A DNA stretch of 64,000 nt. It comes from Candidatus Tectimicrobiota bacterium (lineage in GTDB: Bacteria > JACPUC01). This document shows, piece after piece, positions 9,373 through 18,755 of the stretch. Both the position numbers and the translations under genes were made by a program. The notes under the pieces were generated by a model. The model had not been told where the DNA came from and made no database searches. It saw nothing but the letters and a program-made list of their open reading frames with translations. How positions within the stretch are numbered: the first letter of the stretch is position 1; each line of letters begins with the position of its first letter. The stretch is taken from the NCBI GenBank assembly GCA_016192455.1, contig JACPUC010000019.1, forward strand, positions 253,285-317,284. Direction: 5' to 3'.

Positions 9373-9425
9373 GCGAGGAGAGCGCGCCCCTCCGCGCCGC
9401 CGCCAGGGGGCCCCCGTCCGCCGCG

Positions 9426-11918
9426 TCACGCCTCTCCGGCCACCCCCTCACCTTCCGCCGGCGCCGTGGCGCGCTCCACGCAGAGCCCCCCGACCAGGGC
9501 GCGCCCGACGGCTGCCACGATCCCTGCGGCCAAGAGCACCAGAACATGCCCATGGAGGACGATGAGCCGCACGTACTCTTCCCAGGGGTAGACCTGCGAG
9601 GACGTGCCCACCAGCACCCCCAGCCGCAGGCCGATCGCCAGGACGGCGGGGAGGAGCGCCGCGGCGATGATCGGCAGGAGGCCCGGCGAGCCTGACGCCA
9701 GCCTCAGCCCCCCCACGAGCACGGCGACGGGGAGGATCTGGCGCGCCGCAATGACGCTCACCGTCTTCCAGACCTCTGCCGCCGTCGTCGAACCGATGAT
9801 GAACTGGTCCGTCAGATCGAGCAGGCGCAGATCGAAGGAGTTGCCGGGAAGGAAGTAGAGCGCCCAGGCGGCAAGGAGGAGGAGGGAGGCGCGGACTGTT
9901 GCCGAGGCGCCGCGCGCCGCGGCCCAGGCGGCGGCAAGGAGCGGCAGCGCCACCAGGTGCGTGGCGTGGTTGATGCTGCTCGAGGTGCCGAGGTAGAAGG
10001 CCACCACCCAAAAGGCGAGCCACACCTCGCGGGCCGCCTGCAGGCGCCGGCTGGCAACATCCAGGGGAAGCAGCGCCAAGCCGAGGAACAGCGCCCGCAG
10101 CTCCACCCCCAGGGGCAAGGCAACGAGGAGCACCAGGGGCAGACCCAGCAGGGCCGCGGTGGCGCCGTCCCGTACGCAGCCCGGCGCGCCGCGGTGGGCG
10201 CGTTGCGAGCGCCAAAGCTGATACGCCAGCGTCACGAGGAAGAGCGCCAGGAGCAGCATCCAGCGCGCGCCGATGCTGACCTCCATGAAGGTGGTGTAGA
10301 ACTTCAGCCTGCGCACCGCGAGACCCAGCGCGAAGGCGCCGAGCAGGACCAGCCAGGCGGAGCGGCGGCTGCTTCCCCAGGCCACCAGCGGGGCGCCAAG
10401 GAGCAGCCAATTGAGGGGATGGTACGGGCTTGGCGCTAGGTACACCACCGCGAACGCGACGACCACCACGGCGAGGTGGAGATACCCCTGCTCGCTCGGC
10501 GCCCAGCGTACCAGGGCTCGCCACAGGATGGCGGCGGCGGCGGCAAGCAGGATGAGCGCCAGCGGCACGCCGAAGGGATGAGAGAGGATGAAGTTAGCGC
10601 TGAACGGCAAATCATTCGACAGGTAATCGAGGAGGCCAAGCCAGAGCGCCCCTCCCAGGATCACGACGAGCAGGCCGAGGGACGCGAGGAGACGCAAGAG
10701 ACGCAGCAGCCTGGAAGGTCCCGCCGGGCCGCCGGGCGCGCGGGCAGCGACAGCGAAGAAGGCCGCCCCGAAGATCACCAGCACAAAGGCGAGGATACCC
10801 GAAACGGGGGCCGCCTGCTTGCCTAGATGGGCGCGCCGCAGCGCTTGCACCTCCTCCCACGCGGGGGACGGGGCGGCGGCGGAAGCGCCGCCGAAGAGGC
10901 GCGCGTAAGCGCGGGCCAGCGACGCTCTCTGCTCGCCGGAGAGCTGCACCAGCTCCACGGCCGGCAGCGCCGGCGTGGGGTAGAACGGCGAAAGGCCCGC
11001 CAGCAGCGACAGCGTCGGCGCCCAATCGATCTGCAGCACCCGCAGCGGACCCGTTGCCCTCACCCCGGGCCCCAGCAGCACGAACGGCGTCTCCACCACC
11101 AGCTCCGAGGCATCGGTGTGGAACCCTCGGTCATCCATGCCATGCTCGGAGCTGATGAAGACGACGTCCTGCTCGGTTGTGAGGCTAACGAGCTCCCGCA
11201 CGTAGCCGTCGAGCTGCCGCAGCAGGGAAGGGTACTTCTCCGAGTGGGGCGTCTCCAGGTGACCGAGGTGATCCGCCGAGTAGAACGGCACCACAGCGAG
11301 GTCCCAGCGCTCGTTCTTCAGGAAGCGGTACGCCTGCTGGAAGACGTACTCCCCCTCCTCGCGATACTGGGCGAAGAGGAAGTGCTTCGGTCGGTAGGCG
11401 CTGAGATCGCTGTACACCCCGTAGGCGAGACGCAGGGAGTTCCCAAAGATGACCACGCGTCCGCCCCGCTGCTGCATCCGGCGGAAGAGGTTCTCCTTGC
11501 CGACGGTCGCCGGTTGGAAGTCCTCTAGGAAGGCGAAGAGATCGGCCGGGGCGCCCATAAACAGGGCGTTGGCGCCGGAGATGGAGAGCGGGAAGCCGAG
11601 AACCTCGGAGATGCCCCACACCCCCTTCCGCCGCAGGCTGGCAAGGAACGGCATGCGCTCGCTGAAGAGGAAGTCCTTGCGCCCGGAGTCGATGAGGAGG
11701 ATGAGGAGGCGGCCGGTTCGCGGCAGCGGCGCCGGCTCCCGCGCCAGGGCGGCGGCCGTCTCGTCGCCCTCCCTGCCGGAGAGTGCGCCCCCTCCAAGCA
11801 GCGCCGAGCCCGCCACGGCCAGGGCGGCGAACATGAGCATGAGCGCCAAGGCAAAGGCGCCGCCCCGCAGGCTGCGGTTTGTCGGCGCCGCGCCCGCTGG
11901 GGTCTCAGGGTGTGTCAT
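9426..11918 (-). CDS. Membrane protein of the alkaline phosphatase superfamily (PIG-N/PIG-O-like)
   Basis: About 830 residues from the ATG at 11918 (AGGACC upstream); an ATG at 11942 would add 8 residues. After one N-terminal membrane helix (GGAFALALMLMFAALAVAGS) comes an extracytoplasmic alkaline-phosphatase-type domain: LLILLIDSGRKD, a possible Ser nucleophile in LSISGAN, YSADHLGH, and SSEHGMDD. The last has Glu where family members usually have Asp. The second half is a row of about ten or more hydrophobic helices. The layout resembles GPI-ethanolamine-phosphate transferases and bacterial phosphoethanolamine/phosphoglycerol transferases, so a role in modifying envelope glycans or lipids is plausible. 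The substrate is unknown. Confidence 0.65.
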   Translation of the reverse strand: MTHPETPAGAAPTNRSLRGGAFALALMLMFAALAVAGSALLGGGALSGREGDETAAALAREPAPLPRTGRLLILLIDSGRKDFLFSERMPFLASLRRKGVWGISEVLGFPLSISGANALFMGAPADLFAFLEDFQPATVGKENLFRRMQQRGGRVVIFGNSLRLAYGVYSDLSAYRPKHFLFAQYREEGEYVFQQAYRFLKNERWDLAVVPFYSADHLGHLETPHSEKYPSLLRQLDGYVRELVSLTTEQDVVFISSEHGMDDRGFHTDASELVVETPFVLLGPGVRATGPLRVLQIDWAPTLSLLAGLSPFYPTPALPAVELVQLSGEQRASLARAYARLFGGASAAAPSPAWEEVQALRRAHLGKQAAPVSGILAFVLVIFGAAFFAVAARAPGGPAGPSRLLRLLRLLASLGLLVVILGGALWLGLLDYLSNDLPFSANFILSHPFGVPLALILLAAAAAILWRALVRWAPSEQGYLHLAVVVVAFAVVYLAPSPYHPLNWLLLGAPLVAWGSSRRSAWLVLLGAFALGLAVRRLKFYTTFMEVSIGARWMLLLALFLVTLAYQLWRSQRAHRGAPGCVRDGATAALLGLPLVLLVALPLGVELRALFLGLALLPLDVASRRLQAAREVWLAFWVVAFYLGTSSSINHATHLVALPLLAAAWAAARGASATVRASLLLLAAWALYFLPGNSFDLRLLDLTDQFIIGSTTAAEVWKTVSVIAARQILPVAVLVGGLRLASGSPGLLPIIAAALLPAVLAIGLRLGVLVGTSSQVYPWEEYVRLIVLHGHVLVLLAAGIVAAVGRALVGGLCVERATAPAEGEGVAGEA

Positions 11919-12103
11919 GCGTGAGGTCCTGCTCGTGAACAATGCCGCCGCTCAGAGATATGCGGCGCCTGCGCCCCTGGTGGCACGCAACTCCCCTCGT
12001 GGGAACGGGCAGAGAAATGAGACACCCCCGATCACAGCACGGGTGGTAGGAGACCTGGTCGCCGCCACCTCACGCCGGCACCCCCGCGCGCCAGCTCCCT
12101 GCG

Positions 12104-13192
12104 CTAGGACGCCCTCGTCAGGGCCTGCCTGAGGAGCTGACGGGCAGCCTCGTACACCGGCTCCACCTGGAGGTGCACCATGCAGCTATGGTGCGAGCAT
12201 GTCGCCAGGGCGCAGGGAGCGCACTCCACTTCGTGGCGCAGCACGCGCACGCGTTCCGCCGGCAGCGCGGGACGAAAGCGGTTCAGCTCGCCCGGACCGA
12301 AGAGCGCCACGGTGGGACGCTGCAAGGCCGCGGCGATGTGCATCGGACCGGTGTCGTTGGTGATGAAGAGGTCCACGCGCTGGAGGAGCGCCACGAGCTG
12401 ACGCAGCGTCGTGCTGCCGCAGGCGACGACGGCATGCCGCAACCCCTGCTCCAGGAGCGCCGCCGCCAGAGGCGCGTCATCCGGCCCCCCGCTGATGAGG
12501 AAATCGCAGGCGAACTCCTCCTGCAGGCGCCGGGCCACCTCGGCGAAGCGCTCCAGGGGCCAGCGATGCGTCAACCGCACGGCGCCCGGCTGCAACCCCA
12601 CGAGCGGCGCGGCCGGCCGCCTGCCGTGGCGGCTGAGGAACGCCTCGGCCCAGCGCGCCGCTGCGGGATCAGGCTCCAGCCGCGGCAGCTCCTGCGCGTC
12701 AACCTTGACCTCGAGGGCTTCGCCGAGGAGGCGGAAGAGCTCCAGCTCGTGGCGCGGGTCGTACTCACGCTCCTCGATGGGATGGTCGAAGAAGCTGCCG
12801 CGCCCATCGGTGTTGCGCCCGATGCTCCGCGCCGCTCCGACGAGCCGCGTCAGGAGCCAGATGAGCAGGCGCCCGCGCGACGAGGAGATCGTCTTCAAGC
12901 TGACAAAGTAATGAAACCGCCGCCGGCGCAGCCTCAGCCCCAGGAGCACATAGGCCCAGGCGCTGCGCAGCAGGCCGCCGGGGCTGGAGGCGTCCGCCGG
13001 CGCCGGCGCCAGGTGGACGGCGCTGAACCACCCGCACAGCTCGGCCAGGTCCGCGACGCGCGCATGGGTGAGGATTTCAAGCCTGCTGCCAGGATAGGTG
13101 CGGCGAAAGGCGTTGACCAGCGGCAGGGAGAGGACGAAATCACCGATCCCGGCTATCTGCACGAACAGCGCTGAACGATCAGGGGAGGACAT
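12104..13192 (-). CDS. Glycosyltransferase family 9 (heptosyltransferase-like)
   Basis: 362 residues from the ATG at 13192 (MSSPDRSALFVQIAGIGDFVL). The frame continues upstream but without homology. GT9 features: the N-terminal GIGDFVLSLPLVNAFRRTYP block, the LQPGAVRLTHRWPLERFAEVARRL sugar-nucleotide block, and the C-terminal FITNDTGPMHIAAALQRPTVALFG motif. GT9 enzymes add heptose or related sugars to LPS core on the cytoplasmic face, which points to a Gram-negative envelope. A C-terminal cluster CAPCALATCSHHSC resembles the Cys motif seen in some ADP-heptose:LPS transferases. The preceding promoter is at 13266-13294. Confidence 0.85.
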   Translation of the reverse strand: MSSPDRSALFVQIAGIGDFVLSLPLVNAFRRTYPGSRLEILTHARVADLAELCGWFSAVHLAPAPADASSPGGLLRSAWAYVLLGLRLRRRRFHYFVSLKTISSSRGRLLIWLLTRLVGAARSIGRNTDGRGSFFDHPIEEREYDPRHELELFRLLGEALEVKVDAQELPRLEPDPAAARWAEAFLSRHGRRPAAPLVGLQPGAVRLTHRWPLERFAEVARRLQEEFACDFLISGGPDDAPLAAALLEQGLRHAVVACGSTTLRQLVALLQRVDLFITNDTGPMHIAAALQRPTVALFGPGELNRFRPALPAERVRVLRHEVECAPCALATCSHHSCMVHLQVEPVYEAARQLLRQALTRAS

Positions 13193-13265
13193 GGGAACGT
13201 CTGCATACGCGCGCGACGGTGTCGCCGCCACCCGTGCCGCACCTTCCTTCGAGAGGGACAGTGCG

Positions 13266-13294
13266 ACTATAGCGGCAGGGTGGAGCCAGCGCAA
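13266..13294 (-). promoter_or_regulatory. Promoter of the GT9 gene
   Basis: Minus strand: TTGCGC (13294-13289), a 17-bp spacer and TATAGT (13271-13266). It lies about 75 nt before the ATG at 13192. The 493-bp gap 13193-13685 contains this and the divergent trxA promoter, with no gene seen. Confidence 0.5.
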
Positions 13295-13546
13295 GCATCC
13301 TCGCATGGCGTAGCTCGTCGCTGGAGAACCCCCTGGTCTGGGGGCACCAAGGAGCGGCGTCACCACGCGGGCGGAGCGCGCCGCAACCCGGGCTGGCGAT
13401 TCCAGCCATCGCGGCACAACGGTCAGCCGGTGGCGTCCTGGGTGGTCATCCCGCTCAACTTCCGCCTTGGCCCGGCAACTCCGGCCCCATGAACGACCTG
13501 CGCCGGAGCGCGTCGCGGCAGCAGGAAGACGTGGTCGCGGCCCGGC

Positions 13547-13575
13547 TTGATTTTCCCGGCCACGCTGCTTATATA
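13547..13575 (+). promoter_or_regulatory. Promoter of trxA
   Basis: TTGATT (13547-13552), a 17-bp spacer and TATATA (13570-13575). The expected start near 13582 gives a leader of about 100 nt before trxA. Confidence 0.55.
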
Positions 13576-13685
13576 GTAGGGACGATTTGCGCTGCGAGCG
13601 CGGTAATCCAGGCGTCGTTCCAACTTGCGCGCATCCTGTTGGCTTCGCTTGCTGCTTTGCTCTCCTGCTCCATGGAGTGTGAACG

Positions 13686-14015
13686 ATGGCCGAGCATATC
13701 ATCACGTTGAATGATACCAACTTCGATGAGGAAGTCGTCCACTCGAGCCTTCCCGCTCTCGTCGATTTCTGGGCTGCCTGGTGCGGCCCGTGCAAGATGA
13801 TTGCCCCAACCATCGAGGAGCTTGCCGCCGAGTATGCGGGGAAGGTGAAGATCGGCAAGGTGGACGTCGACCACAACCCGCAGACCGCCTCGCGCTACAG
13901 CATCCGCAGCATCCCTTCCCTCCTCCTGTTCAAGAACGGCAACGTGCTGGAACAGCTCGTCGGAGTGAAGCCGAAAGCAGAGATCAAGAAGGCGTTGGAG
14001 CGCTCGATCGCGTGA
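13686..14015 (+). CDS. trxA: Thioredoxin
   Basis: 109 residues, the normal length for a classic thioredoxin. The active site WCGPC (C33, C36) follows the [14 protein letters not shown] block. The cis-proline loop [12 protein letters not shown] is present. GGAGTG lies 8 nt before the ATG. It reduces cytoplasmic protein disulfides. It is probably transcribed alone from the TTGATT/TATATA promoter, or together with the MBL gene that follows. Confidence 0.95.
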   Translation: MAEHIITLNDTNFDEEVVHSSLPALVDFWAAWCGPCKMIAPTIEELAAEYAGKVKIGKVDVDHNPQTASRYSIRSIPSLLLFKNGNVLEQLVGVKPKAEIKKALERSIA

Positions 14016-14150
14016 CGCGTCGCGCCCGGCGCTCGACTTGGCCCTGCCTCGGCGGCGGCTCCCGCGCGGCTCCTCCTGCGTGAGGCGACGCCGCGCGGAC
14101 GTGCGGCGCCCTCGGTCTCCCTCCCCGCATTGTCTCGAAAGCAGCGTGAC

Positions 14151-15134
14151 GTGGCCCAACCAGTTCCTGAGATGCTGAAGATCGAGTTGCCAACGCCCTT
14201 TGCCGTTGGTCCCGTCAACGTCTACTTTTTCCCCCAGGACGAGCCAACGCTGATGGACACGGGGCCGATGGGGGAGGACTCGCTGGCGGCGCTGCGCCGG
14301 GCCCTGCGGGAGATCGGCTTCGACATCCCGGACATCAAGAAAATCTACATCAGCCACGGGCACCTCGACCACTTCGGGCAGGGCGCCCTGCTGCGCGAGA
14401 TGAGCGGGGCGACGGTCTACGCGCACCCGGGCGAGTACGTGCGCATCGAGCATGATCCCGGCGGGCGCCTCTCGGCGCAGAAAGAGATCACGTATCCGCT
14501 CCTGCGGGACTTCGGCCTGCCGGAGGCCGTCATCGAGGGCATGGCTGACTTCTCGAAGGTCTTTCGGCGCTATGCGCGCGTCCTGCTGAACACGGTGCCG
14601 CTGGAGGAAGGGGAGGTGCATCGCTTCGGCAACCTGGAGATGGAGGTCATTCACTGCCCAGGCCATGCACGGGGCCTCGTCTGCTTTTACAACCGCGCCC
14701 GCGGCTTCCTGATGGCCAACGACCACCTCATCAAGCACATCACCCCCAACCCGGTCATGGAGCTGCCCAGCGAGCCGGGGGGAGAGCGGCCGAAGTCGCT
14801 CTGGACCTACCTCCGATCGCTCCGCAAGGTGCGGAAGCTGAAGCCGCGGCTCGTCTACTCCGGACATGGGGTCGAGATCGATGATGCGGATGCGCTCATC
14901 GAGTTCTACTTCCAGCACCACCAGCGCCGCCAGCAGCACATTCTCGCCCACCTGCAGAACGGCGGCAAATCGGTCTACGAGCTGTGCACCCTCCTGTTTC
15001 CGAAGCTCGAGACCGGCAGCCTTTACCTCGGTCTCTCGGAGATCATCGGCCACCTCGATATTCTCGAGATGCAGGGGATGGTCCAGAAGGTGTCGGGCAA
15101 AGGTTCCAGCCGCTACCTGCCCATCGCAGCCTGA
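14151..15134 (+). CDS. Metallo-beta-lactamase fold hydrolase with C-terminal winged-helix part (LACTB2-like)
   Basis: About 327 residues. The zinc motif ISHGHLDHFGQG (HxHxDH) lies in the first third. Further ligands are in IHCPGHARG, FLMANDHLI and YSGHG, all typical of hydrolytic MBL proteins. The last roughly 80 residues look like the winged-helix segment of LACTB2-type proteins (ILAHLQNGGKSVYELC... GHLDILEMQGMV). Substrates in this group range from RNA to thioesters, so function is open. The start is uncertain: GTG 14151 is used, with TTG 14130 and ATG 14172 as alternatives, none with a strong ribosome site. Confidence 0.75.
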   Translation: MAQPVPEMLKIELPTPFAVGPVNVYFFPQDEPTLMDTGPMGEDSLAALRRALREIGFDIPDIKKIYISHGHLDHFGQGALLREMSGATVYAHPGEYVRIEHDPGGRLSAQKEITYPLLRDFGLPEAVIEGMADFSKVFRRYARVLLNTVPLEEGEVHRFGNLEMEVIHCPGHARGLVCFYNRARGFLMANDHLIKHITPNPVMELPSEPGGERPKSLWTYLRSLRKVRKLKPRLVYSGHGVEIDDADALIEFYFQHHQRRQQHILAHLQNGGKSVYELCTLLFPKLETGSLYLGLSEIIGHLDILEMQGMVQKVSGKGSSRYLPIAA

Positions 15135-15198
15135 GCTCGCGGCCCCTTTCCCGCCCTGCTTCCCAGGCTCCGACGGCGCTCCCTCCACCTCTTCCTCA

Positions 15199-16206
15199 TC
15201 ACCCCTTCAGAACACGCTCCTCGAACATGGCGAAGAAACGCGCCGCATCCACCTCGACGCAGACGCGCGCCTGCGGCGCCGCCGCGGCCGCCTGCGAGGC
15301 ACGGCGTGGGCGAAGATCAGCAATGGTCTGGCCGGCGGTGTACTCCCCTTTCGTCTCCACCAGGACGCGCGTCTCCACCGCGCGCGCCATCTCCGGGACG
15401 CAGGCGACCGCCACCGCCAGGGGATCGTGCATCGTGCAGCCGGGTTGCCCGCGACGCTCGGCTTCGTAGGCCATCACCACCCCGGTGATCTCCCTGACGA
15501 AGGCGGCCAGCGCCCCGCCACCACCGCCCGCCGCCTCGGAGCCTGCCGCGACGCCAAGGTGCGGCTCCAGCATGGCCGGCGTCAGAACCACCCGGTTCGT
15601 CGCATCGAGGGGCACGAACGTGGCGGGAATGCCAAGCTCTAGAACCCTCCGCGCCGCCTCCGGATCGACGCGCATGTTGAACTCGGCCGTTAGCGTCACG
15701 TTCCCGTAGGTCTCGAAGGCGCCCCCCATGATGATGATCTCCTTCGCGCGGCGCATGCCGCCGTCGTCACGCTCGGCGGCGCGCGCCAAGTTCGTCAAGG
15801 GGCCGAGCGTGATGAGACTGATCTCGCCCGGATTGGCACGCACGATCTCCAGGATCAGCTCATCCCCCCGCTGCTTCAGGAGCGGACGCCGCAGCGGCGG
15901 ATAGAGGGGCTCGCCGTCGGCGCCGCGCCGCAGGGTGGCATTGCCGAAGCCATCCCGGCCGTGCACGTGCCGCGCCGTGCGCAGCGGTCGCAGAAGCGGC
16001 GCCTCCGCCCCCGCCGCCACGGGGGGATGCGGCCCCTCGCCAAGGAGCCGCAGCGTGCGCAGCACGTTGCTCGTTGCCTGCTCCAGCGCGACGTTGCCGC
16101 ACACCGTGGTGATGGCCTCCACCCGCAGCTCCGGCGAGCGCAGCGCCAGCAGCAGGGCCATGGCGTCGTCGGTTCCCCCGTCCGTATCGATGATGACGCG
16201 TTTCAT
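15199..16206 (-). CDS. Inosine-uridine-preferring nucleoside hydrolase family
   Basis: 335 residues from the ATG at 16206, preceded by GGGAG 8 nt away; an upstream in-frame ATG at 16233 is less likely. The calcium-binding signature DTDGGTDDAMALLLAL is at the N-terminus. ITLGPLTNLARA and the NVTLTAEFNMRVDPEAA block complete the family pattern, with a late HDPLAV motif. These enzymes hydrolyse the N-glycosidic bond of ribonucleosides for salvage. It lies 23 bp after the TPR membrane gene on the same strand, so they may be cotranscribed. Confidence 0.88.
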   Translation of the reverse strand: MKRVIIDTDGGTDDAMALLLALRSPELRVEAITTVCGNVALEQATSNVLRTLRLLGEGPHPPVAAGAEAPLLRPLRTARHVHGRDGFGNATLRRGADGEPLYPPLRRPLLKQRGDELILEIVRANPGEISLITLGPLTNLARAAERDDGGMRRAKEIIIMGGAFETYGNVTLTAEFNMRVDPEAARRVLELGIPATFVPLDATNRVVLTPAMLEPHLGVAAGSEAAGGGGGALAAFVREITGVVMAYEAERRGQPGCTMHDPLAVAVACVPEMARAVETRVLVETKGEYTAGQTIADLRPRRASQAAAAAPQARVCVEVDAARFFAMFEERVLKG

Positions 16207-16229
16207 GCTTTCGCTCCCGGAGCTGCCAA

Positions 16230-18344
16230 TCACTTGGGCGCCAGCCGTTCGGTCTCGCTGCTGGCTTGCCGGCGCTGTGCCGCCGTCCCTCCTCCGGCGG
16301 CGAGGAAGGCCGCGAGGCGCCGCGCCGCCTGCTGCCTGGCGCCGACCGCGAGGAGGGCCATGCCGAGCTTGAAGTCGAGGTCGGACGGCGACGATGGCAG
16401 GCGCAGCGCCGCCGAGAACTCGGCGATCGCCCGCGTCGGCTGCTTCAGCCAGTACCAGACGACGCCCAGCGCGGCGTGGCTGGGCGCATGTTCGGGATGC
16501 GCGCGCAGAATCGCCCGGTAGCGCGCCGCGGCGTCGCGGAGGCGTCCTTGGCGCTGGGCAAGGGCGCCGAGGTTGTAGCGGGTGGGGAGGCTGTCGGGCT
16601 GCAGGCGCAGCGCCTCCTGGTACTGCGCCAGGGCTTTATCGACGACGCCGAGGCGGTACCACGTCGAGCCCAGGGCGTTGATGGCGGAGGCATCCGTTGG
16701 CGCTCTCGCCACAAGCTGTCGCTGCACACCCAGCAGGGCAAGCGGACGGCCGCGGAGCGGCGCCGCCCCAACCATGGCCTCAAGGAACGGGCGAGACTCG
16801 TAGGCGATGTAGCGCCCCTGCTGCCAGGCCAGGATGGCGGCATCCCAGCTTCCGATCTCGCCGAGGTACTGCCCGTAGAGCAGCCGATTGGCCAGGTGCT
16901 CGGGATCGAGGGTGAGCGCCGTGCGCAGCCAGCGCGCGGCGCGATCGGGGCGCTCGCGGGCCGCCTCGAGGAGCGCCAGGTTGCGCAGCGGATCGGCATA
17001 CCGCGCCTCCAACCAAGCCGCGACGCGATAGGCGTAAGCGGCGCGCGCGACCTGCTCACGGCGCCAGGCAATGACGCCGTAGTTGTTCCAGGGCCGCGCC
17101 TTGCCGGGAGAGCGCCGCAGCGCATCGCTCCAGAGGGCGGCGTCGCTGCGCCAGACGAAGCTGCGCTGGCGGGTGAGGGCCGCCGTGCCGAGGAGCGTCA
17201 GCGCCAGACAGGCCAGAAGGGCGACACGCCAGCGGCGTTGGAGGGCTTCCCACAACCTCCAGAGCCCGGCGCCCGACGCCAGGGCGAAACCGATGCCGGG
17301 GAAGTAGAGGTAGCGGTCGGCCAGGGGATTCTCGAGCGGCACCACATTCATCACCGGCAGGAGGGCCAGCGCGAACCAAGCCAGGCCAACGGCGACGAGC
17401 GCCTGCCGGCGGCGGCTCCAGAGCAACACCAGCGCCAAGCCACCCAGGACCGCCAAGCTGACGACGAGGGGGGCAAGCGCACTGCCGGGCGTCGCGTAGT
17501 CGGCATTCTGCCACAGCGGCAGAACGAGGCTCTGCACGTAGAACGCCAACACGCGGATCATCACCCCGACGCCGGCAGCCAGCGAACCGGCGAGGGGGGC
17601 GATGGGCTTGGCCGCGGGCGGGGTCATGACGACGAAGCGCACGACCCCATAGGCAAGCGTGGTGAAGAGGAACGCCCCCAGCATCCCCCAGGCTCGGCGC
17701 CGCGGTCTGCCGTCCAGCAGCACCACCGCCGCGCCGAAGAGCAACGGCAGGGTGAGCACCATCTCTTTGGAGAACAGGGCGACGAGGTAGAGGAGGCAGG
17801 CCAGCGCGGCGCGCCCCGTCGCCGAGCGTTGACGCAGCGGCGGCCCGCTCTCCGCGCGCGCCAGCCTCAGCCCGCCGAGGGCGACGCGCAGCGCCAGGAC
17901 ACCTCCCAGGGCGGCGAGGAGGTCCTCGCGAAAGCCAACCGCGTTGACCGCCTCGCTCAACGATGGGTGCCAGGCGAGCAGGAGTGGCGGCAGGCAGGCG
18001 GCGCCGTCGCCGAAAAGCCGGCGCGCCAACCAGAAGATCGCGGCGAGCACCCCCAAGTGCAGGAGCAGGTTGGTAAGGTGGAAGAGGCCGGCGCGATCCG
18101 GCCAGAGCGCTTGCTCGAGGGCGTAGCTCAAGGTCACCACGGGACGGTAGCTGTACTCTCGGGAGAGCGGAAAGTAGGAACGCGTGAGGAGGTGCGGCAG
18201 GTTGCGCCAGTCGCGCACCAGCTCCGACTCACCGATCACCACCACATCATCGAAGACGAAGGAGTGGGAGAGCACCGGCAGGTAAACGAGGAAGGTGGCG
18301 CAGAGGAGGACGGGAAGAAACCAGAATGGTGGTGCTGATCTCAT
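16230..18344 (-). CDS. Membrane protein with C-terminal TPR repeats (TMTC-like)
   Basis: 704 residues from the ATG at 18344. The N-terminal roughly 400 residues hold about ten hydrophobic segments. An early luminal-type loop (SHSFVFDDVVVIGES, RDWRNLPHLLTRSYFP, YSYRPVVTLSYALEQALW) is characteristic of TMTC/PMT-like proteins. The C-terminal roughly 280 residues carry TPR repeats, for example NALGSTWYRLGVVDKALAQYQEALRLQPD and the following units. Animal TMTC proteins are O-mannosyltransferases; bacterial relatives are mostly uncharacterised. A glycosyltransferase activity using lipid-linked sugar is plausible but unproven. Confidence 0.7.
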   Translation of the reverse strand: MRSAPPFWFLPVLLCATFLVYLPVLSHSFVFDDVVVIGESELVRDWRNLPHLLTRSYFPLSREYSYRPVVTLSYALEQALWPDRAGLFHLTNLLLHLGVLAAIFWLARRLFGDGAACLPPLLLAWHPSLSEAVNAVGFREDLLAALGGVLALRVALGGLRLARAESGPPLRQRSATGRAALACLLYLVALFSKEMVLTLPLLFGAAVVLLDGRPRRRAWGMLGAFLFTTLAYGVVRFVVMTPPAAKPIAPLAGSLAAGVGVMIRVLAFYVQSLVLPLWQNADYATPGSALAPLVVSLAVLGGLALVLLWSRRRQALVAVGLAWFALALLPVMNVVPLENPLADRYLYFPGIGFALASGAGLWRLWEALQRRWRVALLACLALTLLGTAALTRQRSFVWRSDAALWSDALRRSPGKARPWNNYGVIAWRREQVARAAYAYRVAAWLEARYADPLRNLALLEAARERPDRAARWLRTALTLDPEHLANRLLYGQYLGEIGSWDAAILAWQQGRYIAYESRPFLEAMVGAAPLRGRPLALLGVQRQLVARAPTDASAINALGSTWYRLGVVDKALAQYQEALRLQPDSLPTRYNLGALAQRQGRLRDAAARYRAILRAHPEHAPSHAALGVVWYWLKQPTRAIAEFSAALRLPSSPSDLDFKLGMALLAVGARQQAARRLAAFLAAGGGTAAQRRQASSETERLAPK

Positions 18345-18755
18345 TGCGTCGTCATCGACAAAGTATGGCGCGCGGCAGGTCCGCGGCTGCCCCGGGCGGC
18401 GCTCGCCGCACCGCCGCGCGTGGTCAGGGAACACCTGAGGGGACTGCTCGGCTGGGCGGCTGGCGCTCCGCCTGCGCGATGCGAGTGCGGCCTCAACCGT
18501 GAAGGTACGGGAAGCCCGGCGGCGCCGTCAACGCCAGCGGCCCGGCGGGCGCGGCCATCTCCTCGGCGCCTCTCCGCGGCCAGGAAGCAACCCCGCGGGC
18601 CAGGACATCGTACCCCTGCCGTGGTGGTCGCACCGATGGTTTGCGCAGAGGCCGCCCTGGGTACCTCAGCATGGTAGTGAGAATCGCATGGCTATGCTAG
18701 GATACGAGCGGAAGGCGCCACCCAGCATCGGCATGGAGAGGAAGGCACCGCGCAG
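18345..18755. other. 411-bp intergenic region between divergent genes
   Basis: It separates the TPR membrane gene (minus) from cvpA (plus). No coding frame with homology is seen. TATGCT and TAGGAT near 18693-18703 could be -10 elements for cvpA, but no convincing -35 lies at the right distance. Confidence 0.5.

Noticed and set aside
13569-15188. 539-codon minus-strand open frame across trxA and the MBL gene
   Set aside because: Lies opposite two clear genes and has no family pattern.
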